Source: an uncultured Clostridia bacterium (GTDB taxonomy: Bacteria; Bacillota; Clostridia; Lachnospirales; Lachnospiraceae). From it: DNA of 6,719 bases. Shown in pieces: positions 1 to 6,664 of the stretch. Numbering within the stretch: position 1 is the first letter of the stretch; each line of letters begins with the position of its first letter. The stretch covers positions 1 through 6,719 of the forward strand of contig CAMWWW010000132.1 of assembly GCA_947178015.1 (NCBI GenBank), read 5' to 3'. The translations under genes were made by a program, and so were the position numbers. Under the pieces are notes generated by a model. That model was not told where the DNA came from. It worked only from the letters and a program-made list of their open reading frames with translations, and searched no databases.

Positions 1-7
1 TTTACGA

Positions 8-88
8 GCTTAGCGTCCGCTACGTTTTTCACTAAGCGAGAGCGGGGTGACGGAGGAAATAGCTGTGCTGGCTATGCGGACCCTCCCC
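8..88. other. GC-rich self-complementary intergenic element, possibly a dispersed repeat, cut by window edge
   Basis: This stretch downstream of the nifJ terminator is richer in G and C than the other intergenic DNA here and can fold on itself. GCTTAG (8-13) is complementary to CTAAGC (32-37). GGAGG (52-56) pairs with CCTCC (82-86), enclosing ATAGC (59-63) and GCTAT (71-75). GTCCGC (15-20) pairs with GCGGAC (76-81) as an alternative long-range helix. No gene was recognised. A short GTG-started frame (47-220, plus) lacks a ribosome binding site and runs through the terminator into nifJ. The composition and symmetry suggest a dispersed intergenic repeat or a structured RNA end, but that is inference. 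Positions 89-131 show nothing distinctive. Confidence 0.3.
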
Positions 89-131
89 GAAAATGATTAT
101 GCTAATAACTCAGACGATATTTCACATCATA

Positions 132-177
132 TCAAAAAGACAGCGCAAAAAGCATTTCTGCCTTTCACGCTGTCTTT
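132..177 (-). terminator. Rho-independent terminator of nifJ
   Basis: On the minus strand, 25 nt past the nifJ stop, AAAGACAGCG pairs perfectly with CGCTGTCTTT (168-177 with 136-145). The helix continues inward through two G-U pairs (166-167 with 146-147) and a 7-bp stem with one G-U pair (159-165 with 148-154), capped by a GAAA tetraloop (155-158). That makes 19 nearly continuous pairs. The T-run TTTTT follows on the minus strand, overlapping the last stem pairs. The wobble pairs exist only in the minus-strand RNA (A-C mismatches on plus), which supports the orientation toward nifJ. Confidence 0.9.
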
Positions 178-201
178 GATTACACTACCAACTATTTTCT
201 T

Positions 202-3200
202 TTATTCTGCCACATCATAAAGCTTGGACAGCTTAACAAGATAGTCATATTTCTCCTTCGCGTTGCTCTCTGCCTTTGCAAACAGCTCCTGTGCTCTTTC
301 TGGATTCGAGCGTACCAATGAGCTGTAGCGAACCTCATTTTTAATGAAATCCTGATAGCTTGCGCTTGGTGCTTTAGAATCTAACTGGAATGGATTCTTG
401 CCCTCTGCCTTAAGACGAGGATCGAAGCGGAATAGATGCCAGTAACCTGCCAATACCGCATTTTTCTCCTCTGTCTGTGCAACCGTCATTCCACCCTTAA
501 TACCATGGTTGATACATGGAGCGTATGCGATAATAATGGATGGTCCCGGATAGCTTTCTGCCTCGGAGATTGCCTTAATACACTGATTGTAATCTGCACC
601 CATCGCGATCTGTGCCACATATACATATCCATAGCTCATTGCAATCTGTGCAAGATCTTTCTTCTTCACTTCCTTGCCGCCAGCAGCAAACTGTGCAATC
701 GCACCTGTCGGTGTTGATTTGGAGGACTGTCCGCCTGTGTTGGAATATACCTCTGTATCAAATACCATAACATTCACATCTCTGCCGCTCGCAATCACAT
801 GATCCACGCCGCCAAAGCCGATGTCGTATGCCCAGCCGTCACCGCCAAAGATCCACTGTGATTTCTTGGAGAGCATATCCGCATCCTTTAAGATTGCCTT
901 TGCCTTCTCACAGCCATCCTCGTCTACACTCTTTGTCAGGGCTTCCACTAACTTCGCTGTTGCCGCGCCATTTTCTGTTCCGCAGAGGAAGGTATCCAGA
1001 TAAGCATTGCATGCTTCCTTCACATAATCCTTCTCTGTGATGTCTCTCAATTCCTCAACTTTGCCCTGAAGTCCCTTTCTAAGAGCACTCTGTGCAAGGA
1101 ACATACCGTAACCAAACTCTGCATTATCCTCAAATAAGGAATTTGACCACGCAGGACCTTTGCCTTCTTTGTTCACCGTATAAGGTGTAGAAGGAGATGA
1201 ATTACCCCAGATGGAGGAACATCCTGTCGCGTTTGCAATATACATTCTATCACCGAACAACTGTGTGATTAATTTCGCATAAGGTGTCTCGCCGCAGCCT
1301 GCACATGCGCCAGAGTACTCTAACAACGGCTGCTTAAATTGGCTGCCCTTTACGGTTGTAGGCTTAAATTTATCAATAACCTCCTGCTTTACTGGAAGAG
1401 ATTGTCCATAGTCAAAGACCTCCTGCTGCTGTCTGTTCTCCTCCAGAGATTCCATAGCAAGAGCCTTGTTCCCCTTCATGCCCGGACATACGTTCGCACA
1501 GGAACCGCATCCAGTACAATCCAGTGCAGAAATCGTCACTCCAAAATAATATCCAGCCATACCTGTCATCGGTTTAAGCTTCATATCTGCAGGTGCCTGA
1601 TTCTTCTCCTCCTCTGTCAGCACGGCCGGACGAATAACCGCATGTGGACATACATAGGAACAGAAATTACACTGGATACAATTTTCAGGAATCCACTTCG
1701 GCACATCCACTGCAATGCCTCTCTTCTCAAAGGAAGAAGAACCCGATGGTGTGGAGCCATCTACATATGCCTTAAATGCCGATACTGGCAGCTTATTGCC
1801 TTCCTGTGCATTGATCGGAATCTGGATATCGTTGACAAAGTTTACTACATCTGCTCTGTCTCCGCTTGCCTTTACAGACATATCTTCATCCACAGCATTT
1901 TTCCAGCTTTCTGGAATCTGGATCTCCACTACATCCTGAATTCCTCTGTCAATTGCCTTATGATTCATGGCAACGACAGCATCGCCTTTTCTTCCATAGG
2001 TTGCAGTAGCTGCATCCTTCATATATTTTACGGCATCCTCTACTGGAATCACCTCGGTAAGCTTAAAGAATGCTGCCTGAAGCACAGTATTGATACGTCC
2101 GCCAAGACCGATCTCCTTGCCGATCTTAATGCCATCGATTGTGTAAAACTTAATGTTGTGCTCTGCCATATAGCGCTTTGCTTGTCCCGGAAGATGAGAC
2201 TCAAGCTGCTCCATATCCCAGCCGCAGTTTAACAAGAACGTACCGCCATCCTTAATATCCTGAACCATATTGTACTTATGTACATAGGAAGGATTGTGGC
2301 ATGCTACAAAGTTCGCCTTTGAAATCAGGTAGGTGGACTGAATCTTATTCTCGCCGAAGCGAAGATGGGAGATTGTAACACCGCCGGATTTCTTGGAATC
2401 ATAATCAAAATATGCCTGCGCATACTTACCGGAATAATCTCCGATAATCTTGATGGAGTTCTTGTTTGCACCTACTGTTCCATCAGAGCCAAGTCCCCAG
2501 AATTTGCAGCTAATGGTGGATTCTGGTGTCGTGTTTGGATTCTTTCCAATCGGAAGGGACAGATTTGTCACATCATCCTCAATGCCGATGGTAAATTTCT
2601 TCTTCTCTGTATTCTCATATACAGCGATAATCTGCGCCGGCGTCGTATCCTTTGATCCAAGTCCGTAGCGGCCGGAATATACTGGTACATCCTTAAACTG
2701 GCTGTCCTTCAAAGCTGCCACAACATCCAGATACAGAGGCTCTCCAAGAGCGCCCGGCTCCTTTGTTCTGTCAAGAACAGAGATTTGCTCGACAGTGGAA
2801 GGAATTGCATTAATCAAATGCTCTGCGCTAAATGGTCTGTACAGATGAACCTTAACAACACCTACCTTCTCTCCTGCCTTTAACAAATAGTCAATGGTCT
2901 CGTCAATGGTCTCGCATACGGAACCCATAGCAATAATTACTTTTGTCGCATCCTCTGCGCCATAGTAATTAAATAACTGATAGTTGGTGCCAATCTTCTC
3001 ATTGACCTTGTTCATGTATTCCTCTACAATAGCAGGGATTGCATCATAGTAAGGATTGCATGCCTCTCTTGCTTGGAAGAAGATATCTGGATTCTGTGCG
3101 GAGCCTCTCTGGCATGGGTGCTCTGGATTCAATGCATGGCGACGGAACTTATCAACCGCATCCAAATCAACCATATCTTTCAGATCTTCATAATCCCACA

Positions 3201-3753
3201 TCTCAATCTTTTGAAGCTCATGAGAGGTGCGGAATCCATCAAAGAAGTTAAGAAATGGAACGCTTCCTTTAATGGCAGCACAATGTGCGACCGGTGTCAA
3301 ATCCATAACTTCCTGCACACCGCCGCTGCACAGCATAGCAAAGCCTGTCTGGCGGCACGCATAAACGTCGGAGTGATCGCCAAAGATAGACAGCGCATGG
3401 CTTGCCAGTGCACGTGCTGACACATTGATCACGCCCGGCAGAAGCTCACCTGCAATCTTGTACATATTCGGGATCATCAGCAAAAGTCCTTGGGAAGCTG
3501 TGAAGGTGGTTGTCAGCGCGCCTGCTGCTAAAGAACCATGCACTGTTCCTGCTGCTCCTGCCTCAGACTGCATCTCTGTTACCTGAACCTCCTGCCCGAA
3601 GATGTTCTTTCTTCCTTCTGTTGCCCACTTATCAGCCAGCTCTGCCATCGGGGAAGAAGGGGTGATCGGATAGATCGCTGCCACATCTGTGTACGCATAG
3701 GACACATGAGCCGCAGCGGTATTTCCATCCATGGTTTTCATTTTTCTAGCCAT
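202..3753 (-). CDS. nifJ: Pyruvate:ferredoxin (flavodoxin) oxidoreductase, homodimeric type
   Basis: This cytoplasmic enzyme oxidatively decarboxylates pyruvate with CoA to acetyl-CoA and CO2, passing electrons to ferredoxin or flavodoxin. It is the main pyruvate-to-acetyl-CoA step in anaerobes. The 1183-residue product has the full domain order: N-terminal pyruvate-binding domain with YPITPSSPMAE (28-38), E64 and R114; domain II (about 260-410); CoA-binding domain III (about 415-615); the EKR domain with EKR at 676-678; a two-cluster ferredoxin domain (C692/695/698/702 and C746/749/752/756); and the TPP domain. The TPP domain holds GDGWAYDIG (971-979), the NTGG motif (1005-1008) and proximal-cluster cysteines C817, C820, C845 and C1080. 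It lacks the long C-terminal extension of the Desulfovibrio africanus enzyme, as clostridial forms do. The first ATG is chosen because AGGAGG (3761-3766) lies 7 nt upstream. It ends in TAA before a strong terminator. The call is secure; nifJ is the usual symbol, and a nitrogen-fixation role is not implied. Confidence 0.98.
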   Translation of the reverse strand: MARKMKTMDGNTAAAHVSYAYTDVAAIYPITPSSPMAELADKWATEGRKNIFGQEVQVTEMQSEAGAAGTVHGSLAAGALTTTFTASQGLLLMIPNMYKIAGELLPGVINVSARALASHALSIFGDHSDVYACRQTGFAMLCSGGVQEVMDLTPVAHCAAIKGSVPFLNFFDGFRTSHELQKIEMWDYEDLKDMVDLDAVDKFRRHALNPEHPCQRGSAQNPDIFFQAREACNPYYDAIPAIVEEYMNKVNEKIGTNYQLFNYYGAEDATKVIIAMGSVCETIDETIDYLLKAGEKVGVVKVHLYRPFSAEHLINAIPSTVEQISVLDRTKEPGALGEPLYLDVVAALKDSQFKDVPVYSGRYGLGSKDTTPAQIIAVYENTEKKKFTIGIEDDVTNLSLPIGKNPNTTPESTISCKFWGLGSDGTVGANKNSIKIIGDYSGKYAQAYFDYDSKKSGGVTISHLRFGENKIQSTYLISKANFVACHNPSYVHKYNMVQDIKDGGTFLLNCGWDMEQLESHLPGQAKRYMAEHNIKFYTIDGIKIGKEIGLGGRINTVLQAAFFKLTEVIPVEDAVKYMKDAATATYGRKGDAVVAMNHKAIDRGIQDVVEIQIPESWKNAVDEDMSVKASGDRADVVNFVNDIQIPINAQEGNKLPVSAFKAYVDGSTPSGSSSFEKRGIAVDVPKWIPENCIQCNFCSYVCPHAVIRPAVLTEEEKNQAPADMKLKPMTGMAGYYFGVTISALDCTGCGSCANVCPGMKGNKALAMESLEENRQQQEVFDYGQSLPVKQEVIDKFKPTTVKGSQFKQPLLEYSGACAGCGETPYAKLITQLFGDRMYIANATGCSSIWGNSSPSTPYTVNKEGKGPAWSNSLFEDNAEFGYGMFLAQSALRKGLQGKVEELRDITEKDYVKEACNAYLDTFLCGTENGAATAKLVEALTKSVDEDGCEKAKAILKDADMLSKKSQWIFGGDGWAYDIGFGGVDHVIASGRDVNVMVFDTEVYSNTGGQSSKSTPTGAIAQFAAGGKEVKKKDLAQIAMSYGYVYVAQIAMGADYNQCIKAISEAESYPGPSIIIAYAPCINHGIKGGMTVAQTEEKNAVLAGYWHLFRFDPRLKAEGKNPFQLDSKAPSASYQDFIKNEVRYSSLVRSNPERAQELFAKAESNAKEKYDYLVKLSKLYDVAE

Positions 3754-3796
3754 TCTAAAACCTCCTAATAATTATAATAGCATAAAAATTGTATCG

Positions 3797-3813
3797 ACCA
3801 CTGGTTCGGTGGT
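3797..3813 (-). promoter_or_regulatory. Small dyad in nifJ leader, candidate operator or leader hairpin
   Basis: ACCAC and GTGGT form a 5-bp inverted repeat around a 7-nt loop (CGAACCA on the minus strand). Nested inside is the perfect ACCA-G-TGGT palindrome. It sits just downstream of the predicted nifJ transcription start near 3817, a position where a repressor could act. TGGT/ACCA half-sites are known for some GntR-family regulators, but no regulator can be named from this alone. Confidence 0.35.
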
Positions 3814-3823
3814 AATTACTTCT

Positions 3824-3852
3824 ATTCTAATATATTTTTCCAAATATTACAA
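3824..3852 (-). promoter_or_regulatory. Predicted sigma-A promoter for nifJ
   Basis: On the minus strand, TTGTAA (3852-3847, 4 of 6 to the -35 consensus) and TAGAAT (3829-3824, 5 of 6 to the -10 consensus) are separated by exactly 17 nt. Transcription would start near 3817, giving a leader of about 64 nt. A 22-bp imperfect dyad with TAATAT/ATATTA arms (3828-3849) fills the spacer and could bind a regulator, but the region is AT-rich so chance is possible. A TATAAT at 3773-3778 lies too close to the ribosome binding site to be the main promoter. Confidence 0.55.
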
Positions 3853-3904
3853 TGCTTATTCTAAAATTCTTCTTTCCTTGTGATAGATTATTTGGTATGT
3901 TCTC

Positions 3905-5230
3905 TCAATATTTCGTCGTGCCGCTGGCTGTGATAATCCATTTTATAAAACTGGTTTTTGGCACAGGTGTTTTAGAAAAGGTAATCGCTGCCAAAAAACG
4001 CTCCTTTGCCTGCTGTAGCTTTTCCAGATCATTTCCGTGCATTGTGGCTATGGTTTCCCCTGTCTTAACAGCATCTGAGATCTTTTTGTGCATCACAATC
4101 CCGACGGACAGATCGATCTCGCTTTCTTTTGTCTCTCTGCCTCCTCCTAAAATAAGAGAAACCATTCCGATCTCTTCTGTCTCAATTTTTTCGATAAAGC
4201 CATCTGCCTCGGCCTTGATCTCCATCACAATGGATGCTTTTGGAAGCAGCGAGGTATCATAAACGGCTCTCGCATCTCCCCCTTGTGCTTCCACAAACTC
4301 TGCCAGCTTCTTAAGCGCACTTTTGTCCTCAATGGTCTTAAGCAGCAGTGCCCTTGCATCCTCCACGTTGGCTGCATGTTTTGTGCCTGCCACCATATAG
4401 GAGCCAAGTGCTAGGCATAACTCCAATAGCTGCTTTGACCCTTCTCCATTTAAGGTGTCAATCGCTTCCTTTACCTCCAGTGCATTTCCAACTGCATAGC
4501 CAAGCGGCTGGTTCATATCTGAGATTATCGCCACCGTCTCTTTTCCGGCGCTGGTACCTATCCTTACCATCTCGCGGGCAAGCGCCACCGCTTCATCTTC
4601 TCGTTTCATAAATGCGCCGCTCCCTGTCTTGACATCCAGAACAATCACATCCGAGCCCGCTGCAAGCTTTTTGCTCATAATGCTGGATGCGATCAGAGAA
4701 AGATTGTCCACCGTCGCTGTCACGTCCCTCAACGCGTACAGCTTTTTGTCCGCTGGAGCAAGATCTGCCGTTTGCCCGATAATTGCCATACCTACACGAT
4801 TCACATGATCGATAAATTCCTCATTTGTCATCGAGGTAGAAAATCCCGGAAAGCTTTCCAGCTTATCAATGGTGCCGCCTGTGTGCCCAAGCCCTCGCCC
4901 CGACATCTTCGCCACCGGGACCTGACATGCCGCAACCATTGGACTCAAAACCAGCGAAGTCTTATCTCCCACTCCTCCTGTGCTATGCTTATCTGCTTTC
5001 AGACCATTGATCTGAGACAGATCGATGATATCTCCACTATGCGCCATCGCCATGGTAAGGTTGGATGTCTCTTCCTCGTTCATTCCTTTAAAATAAACTG
5101 CCATCATCAAAGCAGACATCTGATAATCCGGGATATCTCCTTTTGTGTAGCCTGCAATCATAAAATCAATCTCATCCTTCGTCAGTGCAAGCCCGTTCCT
5201 TTTCTTCATTATAATGTCATACATCCGCAT
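3905..5230 (-). CDS. pdp: Pyrimidine-nucleoside phosphorylase
   Basis: This cytoplasmic salvage enzyme cleaves uridine, thymidine and deoxyuridine with phosphate to the free base and (deoxy)ribose-1-phosphate. The 441-residue product has the small helical N-terminal domain (about 1-65), the phosphate-binding KHSTGG (81-86), the family signature SGRGLGHTGGTIDKLE (110-125), the base-contacting residues R168, S183 and K187, and the C-terminal PYNP domain (about 340-420). From memory it aligns with Bacillus subtilis Pdp from the first residues (MRM-DII) onward. It is slightly longer than the usual 433-436, with about seven extra C-terminal residues. Start chosen: the ATG 7 nt after AAAGGAGG; a second ATG two codons later is badly spaced. 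It overlaps the end of deoB by 14 bp, so the two are surely co-transcribed, and DeoB uses its product. It belongs to the thymidine phosphorylase (DeoA) family, but the Gram-positive context favours the broader pyrimidine enzyme. Substrate range cannot be read from sequence alone. Confidence 0.95.
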   Translation of the reverse strand: MRMYDIIMKKRNGLALTKDEIDFMIAGYTKGDIPDYQMSALMMAVYFKGMNEEETSNLTMAMAHSGDIIDLSQINGLKADKHSTGGVGDKTSLVLSPMVAACQVPVAKMSGRGLGHTGGTIDKLESFPGFSTSMTNEEFIDHVNRVGMAIIGQTADLAPADKKLYALRDVTATVDNLSLIASSIMSKKLAAGSDVIVLDVKTGSGAFMKREDEAVALAREMVRIGTSAGKETVAIISDMNQPLGYAVGNALEVKEAIDTLNGEGSKQLLELCLALGSYMVAGTKHAANVEDARALLLKTIEDKSALKKLAEFVEAQGGDARAVYDTSLLPKASIVMEIKAEADGFIEKIETEEIGMVSLILGGGRETKESEIDLSVGIVMHKKISDAVKTGETIATMHGNDLEKLQQAKERFLAAITFSKTPVPKTSFIKWIITASGTTKY

Positions 5231-6434
5231 GGTACCGCCTCCTTTCTGTGCCCTGCACCATAACTCCCATAATACTATCTAAAAAGCTTTTTCCAATAAG
5301 AAGAGGCTTCAGTCCAAACAAATCCGCCACGGTCTGACCAATATCGGCAAAGGTACTTCGTGTCCCCAGATTCACATCTTGCATAAGCCCTTCTCCATAT
5401 AACAATACTGGGACGTATTCTCTGGAATGATCGGTGCTTGGTGTTGTAGGGTCACAGCCATGATCCGCAGTGAGAATTAAAATATCTTCCTTCTTCATCG
5501 CTGCCATAATCTCCGGCAATACAGCATCAAACTCCTCCAGTCCTCTCGCATAACCGCATACATCATTCCGATGTCCCCATTTCATGTCAAATTCCACCAG
5601 ATTTGTAAAAATAATCCCTGCGCCCTCTGTTTTCATGAACTGGATCGTCCGCTCCACTCCATCCATATTATTTTTTGTGTGTACCGCCTCTGTAATACCT
5701 TCCCCGGCAAAAATATCTTCAATTTTTCCGACCGCCTTTACAGAAAGTCCTGCATCCTTTACGCGCACCAAAAGAGTATCCTTGGGCGGCTTCCGTGAAA
5801 AATCTCTGCGCTCTGTTGTTCTCGTATAATTTCCTTCTTCTCCGTCAAAAGGTCTTGCAATCACTCTTGCCACTGCATCCTTGCCAGTAAGCAGCTCCCT
5901 TGCCCTCTCGCACATCTCATATAATCTCTCCACAGTATAAACCTTTTTATGACATGCAATCTGAAAAACACTGTCCGCCGAAGTGTAGATAATTGGATAT
6001 CCTGTCTCCACATGCCTTTTTCCTAGTCTCTGGATAATCTCTGTTCCAGATGCCGCACAATTTCCAAGTATCCCTTCCACATTAGCCGCCTTCTTAAAAC
6101 GCTCTATGATATCCTCTGGAAATCCATCTGGATATGTGGGAAAGGGCTGTGAGACATGAATTCCTGTCATCTCCCAATGACCTGTCGTGGTATCCTTGCC
6201 GTCAGACAACTCTGCAAGCCGCCCGTAACATCCAATGGGCTTTGCCACAGGCTCAATCCCCTTCATTCCCTCAATATTTCCAAGACCAAGCTTTCGCATA
6301 TTTGGAAGAGACAGCTTTGTATCCCTCGCTATATTGCCAAGAGTATTGCTGCCCTCATCGCCAAATCTTTTCGCATCAGGAAGTTCTCCCATCCCTACAC
6401 TGTCAAGCACTATCCATATCACACGATTTCCCAT
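5217..6434 (-). CDS. deoB: Phosphopentomutase
   Basis: This Mn-dependent cytoplasmic mutase interconverts ribose- or deoxyribose-1-phosphate and the 5-phosphate, linking nucleoside breakdown to central metabolism. It is an alkaline phosphatase superfamily member. Numbering from the chosen start (405 residues), the metal ligands seen are D11 in LDSVG, D283 and H288, D324 and H325 in TADHG, and H336 in TDHSREYVP. The phosphorylatable threonine is T82 in KDTTTGHWE, matching T85 of the Bacillus cereus enzyme. The cap domain lies between, about 90-210. The start at 6434 is chosen because GGAGGG (6441-6446) precedes it by 6 nt; the upstream in-frame ATG at 6449 overlaps that site and has none of its own. 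About 16 residues follow the usual family end (SFLDSIM); their codons carry the pdp ribosome binding site, and the stop lies inside pdp. It is the first gene of a deoB-pdp operon. Confidence 0.96.
   Translation of the reverse strand: MGNRVIWIVLDSVGMGELPDAKRFGDEGSNTLGNIARDTKLSLPNMRKLGLGNIEGMKGIEPVAKPIGCYGRLAELSDGKDTTTGHWEMTGIHVSQPFPTYPDGFPEDIIERFKKAANVEGILGNCAASGTEIIQRLGKRHVETGYPIIYTSADSVFQIACHKKVYTVERLYEMCERARELLTGKDAVARVIARPFDGEEGNYTRTTERRDFSRKPPKDTLLVRVKDAGLSVKAVGKIEDIFAGEGITEAVHTKNNMDGVERTIQFMKTEGAGIIFTNLVEFDMKWGHRNDVCGYARGLEEFDAVLPEIMAAMKKEDILILTADHGCDPTTPSTDHSREYVPVLLYGEGLMQDVNLGTRSTFADIGQTVADLFGLKPLLIGKSFLDSIMGVMVQGTERRRYHADV
5238..5245 (-). promoter_or_regulatory. Ribosome binding site of pdp inside deoB
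   Basis: AAAGGAGG on the minus strand lies 7 nt before the pdp ATG and within the last codons of deoB. It fixes the pdp start at 5230. Because deoB translation runs through this site and stops 14 bp inside pdp, translational coupling is likely. Confidence 0.85.
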
Positions 6435-6440
6435 ACAAAT

Positions 6441-6446
6441 CCCTCC
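6441..6446 (-). promoter_or_regulatory. Ribosome binding site that decides the deoB start
   Basis: GGAGGG on the minus strand sits 6 nt before the ATG at 6434. The upstream ATG at 6449 directly abuts this site (ATG then GGAGGG) and has no purine-rich site of its own at proper distance. Starting at 6449 would add only MGGIC, residues that are simply the translated ribosome binding site. Confidence 0.85.
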
Positions 6447-6473
6447 CATACAGTATCTTCTGTTTTTCGTTGC

Positions 6474-6482
6474 TTTATACCA
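6474..6482 (-). promoter_or_regulatory. Predicted extended -10 promoter for deoB-pdp
   Basis: TGGTATAAA on the minus strand fits the extended -10 form TGnTATAAT with one mismatch. No good -35 hexamer is found at 16-18 nt (best TTCTGA, 3 of 6), which is tolerated for extended -10 promoters. Transcription would start near 6467, giving a leader of about 33 nt to the ATG at 6434. An alternative upstream pair is TTCGCA with AATAAT at a 16-nt spacing, within about 6516-6543. Confidence 0.5.
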
Positions 6483-6487
6483 CTTTA

Positions 6488-6530
6488 GGAACCATTCAGA
6501 AATAACTATTAAAGAATTATTTCTGGTTCC
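6488..6530. repeat. Inverted repeat upstream of deoB, candidate operator or leader hairpin
   Basis: GGAAC (6488-6492) and CAGAAATAA (6497-6505) on the left pair with TTATTTCTGGTTCC (6517-6530) on the right. This gives 14 perfect pairs interrupted by a 4-nt bulge (6493-6496), with an 11-nt loop. No T-run follows on either strand, so it does not look like an intrinsic terminator. It lies immediately upstream of the predicted deoB -10 and overlaps where the -35 would be. It could be an operator for that promoter, or a structure in a longer transcript if the upstream promoter is used. Confidence 0.5.
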
Positions 6531-6543
6531 GGCTAATTGCGAA

Positions 6544-6598
6544 GCACTTTGCAGGAATCGTTAAAAATTATCTTTTAACAATTCTTTAGGCACTTTGC
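6544..6598 (+). repeat. Direct repeat GCACTTTGC flanking the palindrome
   Basis: GCACTTTGC occurs at 6544-6552 and again at 6590-6598, flanking the palindrome on both sides. A third CACTTT starts at 6481. The sequences after the first two CACTTT motifs are alike: CACTTT-AGGAACC-ATT at 6481 and CACTTTGCAGGAATCGTT at 6545. The second GCACTTTGC is itself part of the short dyad GGCACTTTGCC (6589-6599). Degenerate duplication of a unit containing a hairpin is one reading. Confidence 0.45.
6553..6586. repeat. Near-perfect palindrome between deoB and the tRNA gene
   Basis: GTTAAAA (6560-6566) and TTTTAAC (6573-6579) are perfect inverted arms around a 6-nt centre. After one mismatch the symmetry continues outward with AGGAAT (6553-6558) against ATTCTT (6581-6586), including one G-T pair. 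That makes 13 of 14 pairs. No T-run follows. The half-sites recall TTGTTAA-type operators such as Rex sites, but the spacing is wrong for Rex, so no regulator is assigned. Confidence 0.5.
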
Positions 6599-6627
6599 CA
6601 AAACCTTGCATTTCTGTTATATTTCTA

Positions 6628-6655
6628 TTGCTTTTTTTGACTTTTATGTTATACT
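6628..6655 (+). promoter_or_regulatory. Predicted promoter of the tRNA gene (extended -10)
   Basis: TGTTATACT (6647-6655) matches the extended -10 form, with TATACT 5 of 6 to consensus. A weak -35, TTGCTT (6628-6633), lies 16 nt upstream. Transcription would start around 6661-6663, only a few bases before the mature tRNA 5' end at 6665. The better-looking hexamer TTGACT (6637-6642) is only 7 nt from the -10 and cannot pair with it. Confidence 0.6.
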
Positions 6656-6664
6656 TATCTTCAT

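Noticed and set aside
47..220. 57-codon GTG-started frame on the plus strand
   Set aside because: No ribosome binding site, no recognisable protein, and it reads through the nifJ terminator and into the end of nifJ.
1339..2232. 297-codon open frame on the plus strand, antisense to nifJ
   Set aside because: It lies wholly inside the strongly coding nifJ gene, its translation is rich in Cys, His, Arg and Leu with no recognisable domain, and I see no ribosome binding site. It is an antisense shadow of biased codons.
3773..3778. TATAAT as the nifJ -10 box
   Set aside because: Transcription would begin at or inside the ribosome binding site, and no good -35 lies at the proper distance; the TTGTAA/TAGAAT pair upstream is better.
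6235..6564. Plus-strand open frames antisense to deoB and extending into its upstream region
   Set aside because: They overlap the well-supported deoB in antisense, have low-complexity or Pro/Ser/His-rich translations and no ribosome binding sites.
6553..6586. Rex (NADH-sensing) operator
   Set aside because: TTGTTAA and TTAACGA half-sites are present on the minus strand, but are separated by 10 nt instead of the expected 4.
6488..6586. Intrinsic terminators upstream of deoB
   Set aside because: Neither hairpin is followed by a T-run on either strand, and no gene ends here.
6435..6600. Known riboswitch class in the deoB leader
   Set aside because: I see no conserved core of a purine, preQ1, T-box or other familiar class, only simple inverted repeats.
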